In this document: one piece after another, positions 22,587 through 35,353 of the stretch
How the letters are laid out: each line of letters opens with the position of its first letter
How positions within the stretch are numbered: position 1 is the stretch's first letter
Origin: Strobilurus pachycystidiatus
Lineage: Eukaryota; Basidiomycota; Agaricomycetes; Agaricales; Physalacriaceae
Direction of reading: 5' to 3'
Assembly (NCBI GenBank): GCA_019915135.1
Contig: JAHLMK010000014.1
Location: 62,001-126,000 of the forward strand
DNA length: 64,000 nt
Program-made: the position numbers and the translations under genes
Notes under the pieces: generated by a model
Databases searched by the model: none
Seen by the model: only the letters and a program-made list of their open reading frames with translations
What the model was told of the DNA's origin: nothing

Positions 22587-22784
22587 AAGTACACGAATGG
22601 CCGAACAATGACCGGCTTGCCGGCCCGGGCTCGAAACCACCGCTTGCTTCGCGTCGCCACTTCAAGCTTCATAAACAGACAAACATTCACTAGCACTGTC
22701 AAGAACTGGTCGTCGAATTTGGTATGATTCAAGCTTGGATAACTTCACTGTAAATGACTCAGAGGCACCAGCTTGTGGGCCGTT

Positions 22785-25686
22785 ATGTCCTCGACAGGAC
22801 CGCCAAATACTGTTGAGGTGCCGGAAAGAGCGAGAGGCGAAAACACACAGGTCGATGACCCTCAGCCTGAAGGATCTCCAGAAAACCCGCGTCAAACTAC
22901 CACCACACAACCACAGGCCAGCGCTCCGAGACCGAACGGTACTACCGCTCAGGAACCTAGACATTTGTTCGGCCTCAACCAGACCAATCCCCACACCCCG
23001 TCCCCTCAGACAGTGTTTCATGACGACTACGAGCAACGGCTTCCCGAGGACAAGTACTGCGCTGAAACGGCACCCAACGCCAGAGTGTGGCGTGTATACG
23101 TCGAGGAAGCGGCCGAGTTTGACAGGATGTTGACCAGCGAGTCTCGCGATGGCCTCGATGTTATGCTCGTGTTTGTACGACAATTGCAGCTTCTGGAAAC
23201 CATGATCCACTTACAACGGTTAACAGGCTGGTCTTTTCTCGGCTGTAGTGACGTCCTTCCTTGTTCAGGCGTCGCAGAATCTCGAGGCTGACTTCACGGA
23301 GATGACCGCGCTACTCCTCTACGACCTTGTCTCCCTCCAGGTAGCAATGGCGGATGGCACTACTTATCGGAATATCACGGCACCATCTGTTGATCCCTCC
23401 GCGGCGTTCGAGCCAACATCAAGTGATGTCTGGGTAAACGGACTTTGGTCCGTTAGTCTCGCCGCCAGTCTGGTCGTCGCTCTTGCCGCCGTACTAGTCA
23501 AGCAATGGCTTCATCATTACATGTCCCTCCCATCCGGTACTCCTCGACTTCGCAGTCATACTCGTCAATTCCGGTACATGGGCTTCGAATGCTGGCGCGT
23601 TCGTGTCATTATCGGGATACTGCCCATAGTCATGCATATTTCCTTAACCCTCTTCTTCTTAGGTCTCATTCTGTTCTATGTTCCACTACGCCCATCCCTG
23701 GCATGGACGATTGGGGTCATAACGGTAGTCGTCTGTGTCCTCTACCTACTCGGGAACGCACTTCCCGTCATATTTCCTCAATGCCCATACCAGACCCCCT
23801 TGACCGACTTCCTCTATCGCGGACGTGCATCCTTTGATGTATTATTCCGAATTATACGACGGACATGGTCTTACAAATCTCGGAAACCCCATCCTTTATG
23901 ATTATCTTCCCCGCCCGGAATCCCAAAGTCTGACGATAACTACGCTCCGGCTGAGACCAGAACCCGCCTTGCTGTCGAATCTCGCATGGTGACGTACGCC
24001 TGCTCTACACTTTCAGTAGATGCGCTCGACTGGCTATACCATATATCTTCCAATCCCTCGGTACGAAGCGTTGTTGTTCAAGCCATCGGCGGACTCCCTC
24101 CCGATGCCCTAGAACATGCCAAGAAAACGTGGACCGACAGTGATGAGATTTACGAGCATAGCATGCAGCTTTTGCAAAAGGTCACTACATGGGATCTATC
24201 ATCGTCTCTATACATTCCTTCTCCAGGTCGTGAAACAGACTTTGAACGTCTGTGGCGTTCCCATGTGTTCCTTCCTGAGTATGCCGGCCCTCGTGCTGAA
24301 GCGTACTACTACTTGTGGTTCCCTATTGATGTTGGGGGAGAGCCGCGCTACGCGTCTGCTGCTTGGCTTTCATATGATGTAGCCTTCCACCGCTCGATAG
24401 CCAATGCCGCCGAGCTCTTGAAGTTCTTCAGGGTGAATCACGCTGCTGAACTTCATTTTGTGGTATGGGAACGGCTTTTAGAAATTGGTGCAACCTCTGG
24501 TGCCTTCAAACTCAAGGCTGCGAGGTTCAACGACACGTATGCAGATATTCTCAGATATCTAATGCTGCCATGTGTCGCAGAAGACAGATACTCCCGGACA
24601 TCCGAGCAACCCCTCACATTACCGCAGGCCGTGTCTGATGGATGTTGCAATGCAATAGGCGACATTTTGCTAGGCATACCCATGCTCGTTCCTTGGGATG
24701 TTGGATTTCCGCTGACGTCTGCATCTCGTTTGGTGATAGCAGCTGGAAAATGTGCTCTTCATAACTACCGAACCATCGACATAAACACGCATCCGAGATT
24801 AGATTGCCTCCCATTCGTCCTGTTGCTGTCAGAGGCCTTTTCGGCCATTCGTTGCTTCTCTGTCGTTCACTATACTCGCGATTTCATACTGCAATGCTGC
24901 GAGCTTTGTGGGACAGCAATGGATATCTGCGAGCTGTCCCCGGGCCCCATCTTTCCTCCAGACCTGCCGGCTCTTCGAACTCTGCGCACCTACATTGTCG
25001 CAGCCTACACGTCGTCAATGCTCTATAGTGAACCGAAGGCCTCATTGCCGTACCTTCGTCGCATGTTGCAGGTTCCGATAGCCAATTTCGTACGCAACGA
25101 GCTCAACATTGGCAAATCTGAATCTGGTTTGGACCCGGGACTTGTGGGAACCTTTGGCCTCATGTCCTATGCTTTTCAATTCGAGCGGGAGGATGCTTAT
25201 CGTATTTTCATCGATGACAACTGGCTCCCCACAATTTCGGAAGTTTGGGTCGCAACGTGCGGCCGGGAGGTTGTGTTTGTGACCCTCATTGCAGAGTTTA
25301 CCGGGTTTGTTTTGGACCATCCAGACCTGATGTCACTTGAATCTCTTCTCCGTCCGCGCCAGCTTATATTTGTTCTGGTGGCCATGACTATATACGAAAA
25401 CCCTGAGCCACTGGTGACGGGTCTGCGCGACTTATGTTCACTTCATCCGTCATGGGCCGAGTGCTGCCAGAAGTTGGATGACCTTCTTCTCTGGTGTCAA
25501 GACCAAGGCCAGGATGCTACTCATCGCGTATTTCCGCTGGCTGGGTTCTTCGAAGGAAAGGTCTTACAATTTGCCGACGGGACCGTCGATTTGGACAATG
25601 CGTTGCAAGCGATGCTGAAAAAACCATCATTTGGTGTCCGTCTTGAAGCGACGTTGGTGCGCTTGAGGGCACCAGTTGCCTCATAA
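22785..25686 (+). pseudogene. DUF6535 membrane protein, copy B, interrupted by one in-frame TGA
   Basis: This has the same architecture as the other copies: exon 1 to 23174, intron 23175-23226, exon 2 from 23227. The start ATG at 22785 gives MSSTGPPNTVEVPERARG. The DUF6535 block is complete: ARVWRVYVEEAAEFDRM, AGLFSAVVTSFLVQASQ, SSDVWVNGLWSVSLAAS and GILPIVMHISLTLFFLG. At 23899-23901 a TGA interrupts the frame just after the fourth helix, in the linker (SRKPHPL then stop). The very same frame continues for about 595 codons to 25686 with the conserved SVDALDWLYHISSNPSVRSV block. Copy C lacks a 9-bp stretch here, so the stop arrived with a small insertion or has been deleted in C. It may be a recent pseudogene, or it could encode a truncated protein of about 346 residues keeping all four helices. 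It is most similar to copy C. Confidence 0.8.
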
Positions 25687-25934
25687 CGAGGAAGTGTTGG
25701 CTTTCGAGGGCGGAGGCAATTCTGCGGGTAGTAACCATGTAGCAGATGGAATGCTCTGTACTGTACAGGACATGTTCGAAATGTATTAAACTCTTTCAAG
25801 TTTCGGAATAGCGAGTTTCAAGATTCATCGGCCGTATCCGAACGGACTCAAAATGGAATAGTACTCCCACGCTCGAATGACGCGTCGTCTTCCACGCGCG
25901 TCGCCTGTCTTCCTATCCTCCGACCACTATCACG
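25687..25934. other. short intergenic region before RPN3
   Basis: This is 3' flank of copy B and promoter of RPN3. No TATA box is obvious. Confidence 0.4.
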
Positions 25935-27575
25935 ATGGCCGACGTTGAGATGAAGCCCGCCGACGCCAAGCCCGAAGACGACAAGAAGGAAGAAAAGACG
26001 GAGGAGACGGCCAAGAAGGAACCAGAGACGCCTGTGTCGGAAATAAAGTCGAATATCGCCCTCATCGAGCGAGCCGTGTCGACGCTGGAGCCACGATTTA
26101 CTCATCGCGCATTGCGAACGCTTACCGGTCTTCGAAAAAAGATTGACTCAACGATCCTCCACAACGCTATACAAGAGGTATACCCGAAAGGTATGTTCAC
26201 GGTGCTTAGGTGGCAACCATTGACTTGAACTGCTTCAGACTCTGCTGTCAAGTCGACACTGTCTTCATGGATACCAGAGGCACCTTCCTCCTCGCAGGTA
26301 ATGGATGTGGACGCTGCCCCGAAATCTATCCCCGAACCAGTCCCGGAAGTAGAGATATATCTGCGACTGCTCATCATCCACCTGCTGCTCAAATCAGCGG
26401 ATACTTATTCTAAAGCATTGGAGCTCGTCCACCAAACCGTCGAGAAGATGCAGGCGCTCAACCGACGCAGTATGGACCCAATCGCGGCGAAAGTCTGGTT
26501 CGCTGTTGAGCGCGCCTACGAACTTGGTGGTGAAATTGCCGACGCGCGACCGTACGTCTGAATCATCAGTTCAAATTTCCCTTGCTCAATAGGAAAGACA
26601 GATTGTTCTTGGCTGCTCAGCGGACAGCGTCTCTGCGCCACGATGATGAAGCACAGGCGTCCCTCATCAACCGTCTCCTCCGCAGTTACCTCCATTACAG
26701 TTTGTACGATCAGGCAGACAAACTTGTTGCCAAAACCACCTTCCCCGAATCCGCCGCGAACCCACAATACGCTCGCTACCACTACTTTATCGGCCGCATC
26801 CGCGCGGTTCAACTCAACTACAGCGCCGCACACAGCAACCTCCAGCAAGCCATCCGCCGCGCACCACCCGCCAAAGTTGCGCCCGGATTCTATCAGGCTG
26901 TACACAAACTTTCCGTCGTCGTCGAGCTCCTCATGGGCGACATCCCTGACCGCAGCCTCTTTCGCCAGCCAGTGCTCGAAAAGGCGCTCAGTGGGTACTT
27001 TGACATCGTCAAAGCCGTACGCACGGGCTCCCTCTCGCAGTTCCAGACGACCCTCGCTCAGCACGCTGCCCAGTTCGAGTCGGACAAGACTTACACGCTC
27101 ATCGTCCGCCTCAGGCAGAATGTAATCAAGACCGGCATTCGCAGGCTGTCATTGTCGTATTCGCGCATATCCCTACGCGACATATGCATGAAGCTCCATT
27201 TGGACTCGGAGGAGGACGCGGAGTACATTGTCGGCAAGGCCATCCGCGACGGTGTCATTGAAGGGAGGATAGTGCACGAGAAGGGCTGGATGGAGTGTGG
27301 GACACAGAAGAACGTGTATGGTTCGGAGGTCAGCGAGTTGTTCCAGAGGCGTATCGGGTACTGCTTGGAGCTGCATAACCAGAGTGTCAAGGTAAATTTG
27401 GTACTTCTTGTCTAGTCTACCAACTGACGACCCGCAATAGGCTATGAGATACCCGCTCAATGCGCACCGGAAAGAGCTGGCTGCTGCCGAGGGTGCTCGC
27501 GAACGACAGAAGGAGCTTGCAAAGGAGATACAGGAAGGGGATATTGACGAGGATGATTTGGACGGGGACTTCTAA
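25935..27575 (+). CDS. RPN3: 26S proteasome regulatory subunit RPN3
   Basis: Rpn3 (PSMD3) is a PCI-domain subunit of the 19S lid, needed for proteasome assembly and ubiquitin-dependent proteolysis. The N-terminus MADVEMKPADAKPED is acidic/basic and low-complexity. A helical TPR-like solenoid follows (EIYLRLLIIHLLLKSADTYS; LINRLLRSYLHYSLYDQADK; the conserved ARYHYFIGRI). The C-terminal PCI winged helix includes YSRISLRDICMKLHLDSEED and VGKAIRDGVIEGRIVHEKGW. Introns are at about 26191-26238, 26553-26592 and 27392-27440. The acidic tail GDIDEDDLDGDF ends at TAA 27573-27575. Length of about 500 residues is normal. Nothing suggests damage. Confidence 0.93.
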
Positions 27576-28256
27576 GTGATATCTCCTTGCAATGTTATTT
27601 GTGTTCTCTATCGTGCCGTTAACTAATAGGGCCTCAAACGGTCCTCAACGTAACCAATGTGAATCTACAGGAATCTACCGGCAGGAGGCCCTGAGGATTT
27701 TAACCTCATATGTCGTACCTGGGATCGAGAAGGATTTGCGCGCCATCCCTTCACAGCAGAATATTCTAGTTCCCCGCTCGTTCGTCTCAGTCAAAAGCGC
27801 ATACTCTCCTCTATACGCGCCGACTTGAACCACGCGCTGAGCGTTACCGCAAGTATGTGTACTGTAAGCCAGCGTGAGGCAACCGGAGCGGCAGGCATCT
27901 CATCTTATCTCGTATGTAAGACTCGCACTGTTGCGTCCGGAGATCATCGCACCCAGATCACACCATGACCACATTTCAGTTTTGTCATGGGCCAGTTTTG
28001 GCCATCCCGGCGAACGAGTTGTGCGCTCTCCACGATCGCTGTTCCACTCCTCGGGCGGCAGACTGTGTGGGAACCATCGGAGAACTCCCTTGAGGATGCT
28101 GGCTTGTCCTTATAGGTCCGCCTGCAGGTCCAAATGAAGTCGGGATCCCATGATTTCCCCTTTTCGGGCCTATTACGATTCAAACCGTTTGTCAAAGGGC
28201 GGGACTTGTCTATAAAGAAGCAAAAAGATGACAACAGGTACAATTCCCCTTCTCCC
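27576..28256. other. RPN3 3' flank and MFS transporter promoter
   Basis: No gene is recognisable. A TATA-like element lies at 28211-28217. Confidence 0.4.
28211..28217 (+). promoter_or_regulatory. TATA-like element of the MFS transporter
   Basis: TATAAAG lies 46 bp before the chosen start codon. It is close to the ATG but within the range seen in fungi. Confidence 0.35.
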
Positions 28257-30512
28257 ATGGCTCATTCCCAGCACCAGTCAGAATCGTCCACAATTCTGGA
28301 AGGCGACGCCGTCAACGCGGGGCTGGACGACAATGCCGGACTGTCAGACAACCACAGGAGCGACGTCGTCGACAAGTCAAAGGAAAAGGAAGCAGTAGTC
28401 GAGGACGACTGGGCGACCGATCCCAAGAATCCGCGGAATTGGCCACACAGCCGGAAGTGGAGGAGTGTCTCCATTGTACGTTCCCCGCATTTCGAGATGA
28501 GTTTGCAATACTGAACCTATACTTAGGTCTCGCTGTATACCTTTGTGTCCCCCTTGGCATCGTCCATGATGGCACCCAGTCTGCCTATGGTGGCAAGAAA
28601 CTACATGATCACTAACGAGACAATTATTGCGATGACTTTGACGATTTTCCTGTTGTCGTTTGCTCTCGGGGTTCGTAGCCGCATACCATACCTGCATCAA
28701 TTTCCACTCAACCATGCCACGTAGCCTCTCGTCCTCGCTCCCTTATCAGAAATGTACGGCCGGACATGGGTATGGAATGCTTATTTCGTCCCATGAGAAC
28801 TCGTTTCTGACTTTGGTTTCCCTTAGATCCTTCACATCGGAAATCTCCTCTCCGTAGCATTTAACATGGGCTGTGCGTACGCGCCGACTACTGGCTCGTT
28901 GATTGGCTTTAGATTCCTCGGTATGCAATCGTACTTTCAGATGGAGCTGCAGCTGACTAGCCCTCTCAGCCGGGTTCTCTGGCTCTGCTCCCATCGCATG
29001 CGGTGGCGGCACCATTGGCGACTTGTTCTCAGAGAAGGACCGCGCTTCTGCCATGGCACTCTACACTCTTGGTCCCCTCGTCGGACCCGTTGTCGGCCCC
29101 ATCGCTGGGGGATACATCGCGGAGACGATTGGGGCGAAATACGTCTTTGTCGTCATAGCTGGTAGGTCCAACTTGACATGTTCCCAAGTGATGGATCTAA
29201 CTCAGGAATAGGTGCCTGTTTGTTGGCGTCTGTCATTGGGATCCCGCTCCTTGAGGAGACGTATGCGCCGGTATTGCGCCACCGGGAGGCCAAGCGCAAT
29301 GGGGACCTCGAGTTGGCCAAGGTCTTCAGTATCGCGTCAGATACGAACAAGTGGGAGTACATGTGGATCAATCTTACCCGACCGGTTGTTCTCCTCTTCC
29401 GGAGCTTCATCTGCTTCATCCTGAGCTTGTACATGGCCTTGTGAGTGACGTTCAAGCCTCGATTCATGTCCCTACTGACGACTTAATACAGCTTGTATGG
29501 TTAGTAAGCCACGAAGCTATCCGTTCGCACTGCTCACCGTCTTTGTTAGGCATATACTACCTCATGTTCACCACCTTCCCCAGTAAGACAGACAACCTGA
29601 CATTGATGGACTTACTGACAATACTTCTAGCCGTGTTCAGGGATATCTACGGCTTCGGCACTGGTGTCGGCGGTCTCGTCTACATAGGCTTAGGCGTAGG
29701 CTTCCTTGCCGCCACTGTATTCGGCGCAAAAACCGCCGACGAGGTGTACCACTATGTGAGTTCATATTCAGACTGCTTTTTGAAGTCCCTTCTTATCTGA
29801 CAATCAATAGTTGGCGAAGAAGAACAACGGAATTGGCAAGCCTGAAATGAGAATTCCTGCTCTCTTCTTTGGGTCTTTCTTCGTACCGATCGGACTCTTG
29901 TAAGTGACGAACGGCCGAGCCACACAGGACGTTGACGAGTATTTTCTTACTTTAGCTGGTATGGGTGGTCAGCTCGAGCGAGTGTTCACTGGATCATGCC
30001 GATTATTGGCTCTGGTATCTTTGGCTTCGGTACGAACTATTTTCTGGACTATGCTACAGTGTTCTAACGTCGCTTCCTTATCAGGCATGATGACCTGCTT
30101 GTTCGTACCCTCTCTTCGCGTCTAGCGACTATTTCCATAACGTCAACTTTGCAGCGTCCCAATCCAGTTATACCTCGTCGACACCTTCGCATTTGCGGCG
30201 AGTGCCATGGCCGCAGCTTCGGTACCGTCGCCCGTTCTTCTTTCTTGACACTGAACTAACCAAAGCATCACAGGTTTTCCGTTCGCTACTAGGATTCGGG
30301 TTCCCTCTATTCGGTGACCAGATGTTCGAGGCATTAGGGCTTGGAGGCGGAAACTCATTATTAGCTGGTACGTCAACAGACGGTTGTCCTTCGTTCGCCG
30401 AGCTCATCCGGCAATTTTAGGTCTGGCTATATTGCTCGGAGTACCGTTCCCGGTGTGGATTTACTACAAGGGCGAGGCCATACGACTGAAAAGTAGTCTT
30501 AGTCGAAAGTAA
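28257..30512 (+). CDS. MFS drug/polyamine transporter, DHA1 type
   Basis: This is a proton antiporter of the DHA1 (12-helix) group, plasma-membrane efflux by family. The cytosolic N-terminus ends DDWATDPKNPRNWPHSRKWR, the conserved NPxNW signature before helix 1. Motifs follow in order across many short introns: SSMMAPSLPMVARNY; LVLAPLSEMYGR (motif A); LGPLVGPVVGPIAGGYIAET (antiporter motif C); then EETYAPVLRHREAKR in the central loop. The last helices include LVDTFAFAASAMAAAS and SLLGFGFPLFGDQMF, ending RLKSSLSRK with TAA at 30510-30512. At least ten introns are needed, including one at about 30056-30092 and another before VPIQLYLVDTF. Substrate is not predictable; multidrug or polyamine efflux is the family norm. 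Confidence 0.85.
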
Positions 30513-31138
30513 CGGATCGGTCATCTACACATATATATACACATACTCTAATCCTACGCGTCCGCGTACTATACACACTCACCGCCTGTCGTCTTTCTAG
30601 ATCTTGTGCACTTACATTCGTTTGCTCTAACCAACTTTGTCTCTCGTTGATGTTCACTGACGCTCGCACTCTTACAGCGCAGACAGTCGCACAGCGAATT
30701 CGCCATTAGAGCCGGGGTCTCAAGCTACGCTCGCACACTTGTCATTGAAAGCAACATTGACGAAAGAATTCGTGGGCAATCTCTTGACAGGCACACAAGG
30801 CTTGGATCTAACGGACAATTCGGCGCTGTTGGCATAATACTTTGCGCATTCTTTTGCCGCTCTTTTCGACAATTGCACACCGGAGTCTCAGGTAATAAAG
30901 ACCATCATCCGAACCATCCGACACAGGGCATCTGACCGCGACATCAAGAATGAATGGTGAAACGGTTTCGGACAGCCCAGGGGGGTCAAAGTTCATCGAA
31001 TCTCATCATCGCATTGGGATCCAGAAGAGGGTCAAGTTCCAAGGAAGGAAGAGAGTGATTACATAGCAAAATGTTCATTACTGGCCGCAAGATCACGCCC
31101 ACGCCTTCCAGGCGCCTTCGCAAGCCGATGTTTCCTCG
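30513..31138. other. convergent intergenic region
   Basis: This lies between the 3' ends of the MFS gene (plus) and DUF6535 copy C (minus). An AT-rich microsatellite-like stretch (acatatatatacacata) is near 30525-30545. No gene is seen. Confidence 0.4.
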
Positions 31139-34012
31139 TTATATCATGGCAACTGACGCAGTCAATGGAGTCAAGGCTAGCGCTGCTTCGAGACGAGAAA
31201 CAATCCCTGGCTTTTTGAGTTTCGCCTGCAATGCATTGTCCAGATCGACAGTCCCATCGGCATATTGCAATACCTTTCCTTCGAAGAAACCATCCAGCGG
31301 AAACTCGCGAATTCGACTCTCATCTTGGCACCAGAGGAGAAGGTCATTCATCTTCTGGTAGCACTCAGCCCATGACGAATAGTGCGAGCACAATCTACCC
31401 AGACTCGTCAATAGTGGCTCCTGGTTCTCACGTGTAGGCATGGCCACCAGGACAAATATGAGCTCGCGAGGGTGTAGGAGGAATTCATAGGATACCGGCT
31501 TTGGATGGTCCAAGATAAAGCTGGTAAAGGTTGCGATGAGAGTTTCAACTCCATGCACCTTCCCATGCACCTTCCAGCTGGATGTCACGACCCATAGTTC
31601 CGAGAGTGTGGTGAGCCAGTTGTCATCGATGAAGACATGATAAGCATCCTCCCGTCCCATTTGAAGAGCAGAGGACATGAGGCCAAAGGTTGCCAGAAGT
31701 CTTGAGTCCACACAGAACTCGGATTCAAATGTGCCGATGTTGAGCTCATTGGATACGAAGCTAGCTATCGGAACATGCAATATGTGCTGAAGGTACGGCA
31801 GTGAAGCATTCGGTTCACTATTGAGCGTTATCGACGTGTAGGCTTTGACAATGGAGCAGGGCAGAGCTCGAAGAGCCGGCAGGTCTGGAGGAAAGCTGGA
31901 CAGCTCGCAGCTATCCATTGCTGTCCCACAAAGCTCGCAGGATTGCAGTGTGAATTCGCGAGTATATTGAACGGAGGGCAGGTGATGAATAGACCCAAGA
32001 ACTTGAGACAGCAGCAGGACGAACGCCTCGCGATCTGAGCGATGCGTGTTTATGTCGATGTTTCGTAGATTATGTAGAGCGCATTTTCCGACTGCCATCA
32101 CCAAACGAGTTGCAGGCGTCAGCGAGGATCCAACATCCCAAGGAACGAGCATTGGGATTCCCAGCAAAATGTCGACTATCCCATCGCAACATCCGGCAGA
32201 CAAGGCCTCCGGTAATGTGCGGGGTTGTTCGGATGGGAAGGAGTCCACGTCTTCCGCGACACATGGCAGTATAAGATGTCTAAGAATATCTGCATATGTG
32301 CCATTGAGCCCGGCATCCTTGAGTCTGAAGGCACCAGAGGCTGCACCAATTTTCAAGAGCCGTCCCCAAACCCAAAAATGGAGTTCGGCAGCGTGATTGA
32401 CCCTCAAGAACTTCAAGAGCTCGGCGCCATTGGCTTCTGAGCGGCCGAGGGCTGTATCATATGAAAGCCAAGCAGCAGACGCGTTGCGCGGCTCTCCCCC
32501 CCCATTGATACGATGCCACGAGAGCGAGTACGCTACAGCATGAGGGCCGGCATACTTAGGAAGGAAGACATGGGAACGCCACAGACGTTCATAAACTGTT
32601 TTGCATCCTGGTGGAGGAATGTAGCCAGATGATGATGAATCCCTAGTGACCTTTCGCAATAGCTGCATGCTATGCTCGTAGATCTCATCACTATCGGTCC
32701 ACGATTTCTTGGCATATTCTAGGGCATCAGGAGGGAGCCCGCCGATGGCTTGAACAACAACGCTTCGTACGGACGGATTGGAAGACATATGGTATAGCCA
32801 GTCGAGCGCGTCTACCGAGAGAGCAGAACATGCGGAGGAAACCACGCGAGCTTCGACAGCAACAGCAGTTATGGCCTGAGCCGGAGGTGAGTTATCATTA
32901 GGCTTTGGGGGGAGAGGCGGGGAAGATGATAGATGGAGTCTCCGAGATACGCGAGACCGTGTCCGTCTTATGATCCGGCATAATACATCAACGGATGCAC
33001 GTCCGCGATGGATGAAGTCGGTCAAGGGTGTCTGATAAGTACATTGGGGATATATCACGGGTAGTGCGTTACCGAGTAGGTACAGGACGCAGACGAGTAC
33101 AGTTATGATCCCAATCGTCCAGGCGAGGGATGTGCGTAGTGGGACATAGAAAAGGATGAGACCCAAGAAGAAGAGGGTCAAGGAGATGTGCATGACTATG
33201 GGCAGCATTCCGATGATGACACGAACGCGCCAGCGCTCGAGGCCCATGTACCGGAAATGACGAGTGTGACTGCGAAGGCGAGGAGTACCGGATGGGAGGG
33301 ACATGTAGTGATGGAACCATTGCTTCACCAGGACGGCGGCGAGCGCGACGCCCAGACTGGCGGCGAGACTGACGGACCAGAGTCCGTTCACCCAAACGTC
33401 ATTCGCCGCTGGCTGAAACGTTGCGGAGGGATTCACAGATGGTTCTGTGATGTTATGAAGAGTAGAACTGCCTGCCATCACTATTTGGATGGACACCAGG
33501 TCGTGGAGGAGTAGCGCGGTCATCTCCGTGAAGTCCGCCTGAAGATTTTGTGACGCTTCGACGAGGAAGGAGGTAACTACAGCCGAGAAAAGACCAGCCT
33601 ATTAACAGTTGTAAGTGGACGAGGCTTTCCGTAAGACGTGGTTGCGTACAAACACGAGCATAACGTCAAGGCCATCGCGAAACTCACTGGTGAGCATCCT
33701 GTCAAACTCCGCCGCTTCCTCGACGTAGACGCGCCATACTCTGGCATTGGGTGCTGTTTCCTCGCAGTACTTGTCTTCAGGAAGTCGTTTCTCGTAGTCG
33801 TCGTTGAACAATGTCTGTGGGGACGGGGTGTGATGATTCTCCTGGTTCAGACCGAAGAATTGCTTTGGTTGCTGAGCAGTATTCCGTCCAGAGACAAGGG
33901 TTTGTGGTTCTGTGAGCTGCGGAGTAGAGGTTGGTCCCTCGTGTGGGGACTGTGCAGTTATGCCTGGGTCATCGTGAGCTAGACGTGAGTCAGTCGCGTC
34001 AGAGATGGACAT
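31139..34012 (-). CDS. DUF6535 membrane protein, copy C
   Basis: This is a complete member of the family on minus: exon 1 34012-33650, intron 33649-33599, exon 2 from 33598, about 940 residues. Exon 1 starts MSISDATDSRLAHDDPG and holds KQFFGLNQENHHTPSPQ and ARVWRVYVEEAAEFDRM. Exon 2 has the four membrane helices (AGLFSAVVTSFLVEASQ; NDVWVNGLWSVSLAAS; GMLPIVMHISLTLFFLGLIL; the ITVLVCVLYLLGNALPV segment). The soluble part follows from SVDALDWLYHMSSNPSVRSV. It shares with copy B details absent from A and D, for example YAKKSWTDSDEIYEHSMQLL and SNELNIG. B and C therefore form an inverted pair bracketing RPN3 and the MFS gene. Unlike B, this copy is intact. The first exon lacks the MSATGPP start of A and D. 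Function is unknown. Confidence 0.82.
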
Positions 34013-34280
34013 GGCCGTCGAATTGCAAGTCCTGTTCAGCAGTGGTCCGCAGCGTCACAAATGGTCGTACAGAGCTGATGCTTGGACAAGCTTGACAGCT
34101 TCAACTTGTGGCCTGTTGGTGGCAGTGAATCAAGCTGTGGTCTTCGGTCCGATCATCCAGTACGCTTCGCTGAGTTCGCTTGTGCTTATCTGTACATCTA
34201 CTGTTATAATTGCATGTACCTCACCTGCGGCTTGTACATGATTTTTTTTTGTTAGTTTTGTATTCATGTTCATCCAAACA

Positions 34281-35353
34281 CTATTCTAGAAAGTCTGGAT
34301 ACCTCCCAAGTCTCGACCGAGCACTCTCTTCATTCCAAAGTTCTTGACCTTGACCTTGACCCTTCAGACGAGGTAAGCCGGTCTGTTGGACAACGAAGGA
34401 TGCGGACACAGAGCCGTGAGTCGCAGCTTTCGACGAGAATCAGTTTTAAAATTGCTGGAGCCACTAAAGTGGAATATACCTTCAAAAACGTTCACCGGAT
34501 TTCCCTTTTCTAATTGTAGAACCAGCCCCGCAGAAAGTCCGCCTAGGAAAGAGTTCCCTGCGCCCGTGGTGCCTCTTATCTGGTCTTGGGGTAGCCCGGG
34601 AAGTGCGTAGTAGGCAGGAATCCATTTCGTTTGCGCTGGATGTATGGTGGTTGAGACATAACATCCATCAGCCCCGGCTCGTACTACGACAGTACGTGCG
34701 CCGAGGGAATGCATGAGCTTGGTCAAATATTCCACGTCGCCTTTGTGGTCTGCTCCTATGTCTTGACTGAATATGGCGGCCATTTCCTCGTGGTTCGGAG
34801 AAAGGATGTCCACATCAGGAAGAAGGGATTGAAGGCGGGGGAGATCGGCGGGCGTGCAAGATGTTGGAAGAGGCTCATACACGATGAGAGGTCGCAGAGG
34901 AGTTGGATTCGCCTTCAGGTAGGCTATGGATTCTGCGAGACTCGCCGGAGAGCAGCAAAAGTGGAGTACTCGTACTGAAGCGAGAGTAGATGGACTGAGA
35001 CGCGCCAGCGTGGACTGTGGCCGGGGGTTTATGTAGGAGAAAGACCTTTCCCGGTCTTGGTATCTGATAACGGCTTGCAGCATATCCTCGTCACCGTCTG
35101 TATCCCAATGCCACATAGCTGCCCCGAAGTCATCAAGTTTGCGCACAAGTGGCGCGATGGCGTCTTCCTCCTTTGGTCTACGCCCACCGATGGGTACTTC
35201 TATGTCCTCGGGGGCCAACCACACCCGCGCACCAATGGCGGCGTAGAGTCCGCCGCCTCCCAGATGCCGCTCAAAGTCGACCATCGCGCTGTCGCCGTCA
35301 TAGTAGTGGAAGTTGTCAATCAGCACTGTGCCCAGTGAGGCAAAGCTGGGCAT
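34281..35353 (-). CDS. MAK32: MAK32-like PfkB-family protein
   Basis: This has a ribokinase/PfkB fold. It starts MPSFASLGTVLIDNFHYYDG, with the family glycine motif HLGGGGLYAAIGARVW and the C-terminal signature GTTGAGNSFLGGLSAGL. The catalytic Asp of true PfkB kinases (GAGD) is Asn here. Yeast Mak32 homologues share this feature as far as I recall, which together with DILSPNHEEMAAIF supports the name. The long frame would end poorly, so I infer an intron at about 34440-34505 (donor GTATAT, acceptor GAAAG). It restores THGSVSASFVVQQTGLPRL, the usual C-terminus, and ends at TAG 34281-34283 after a GQGQGQ run. Yeast Mak32 is needed to maintain L-A dsRNA virus particles; whether that role holds here is unknown. 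Confidence 0.75.
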
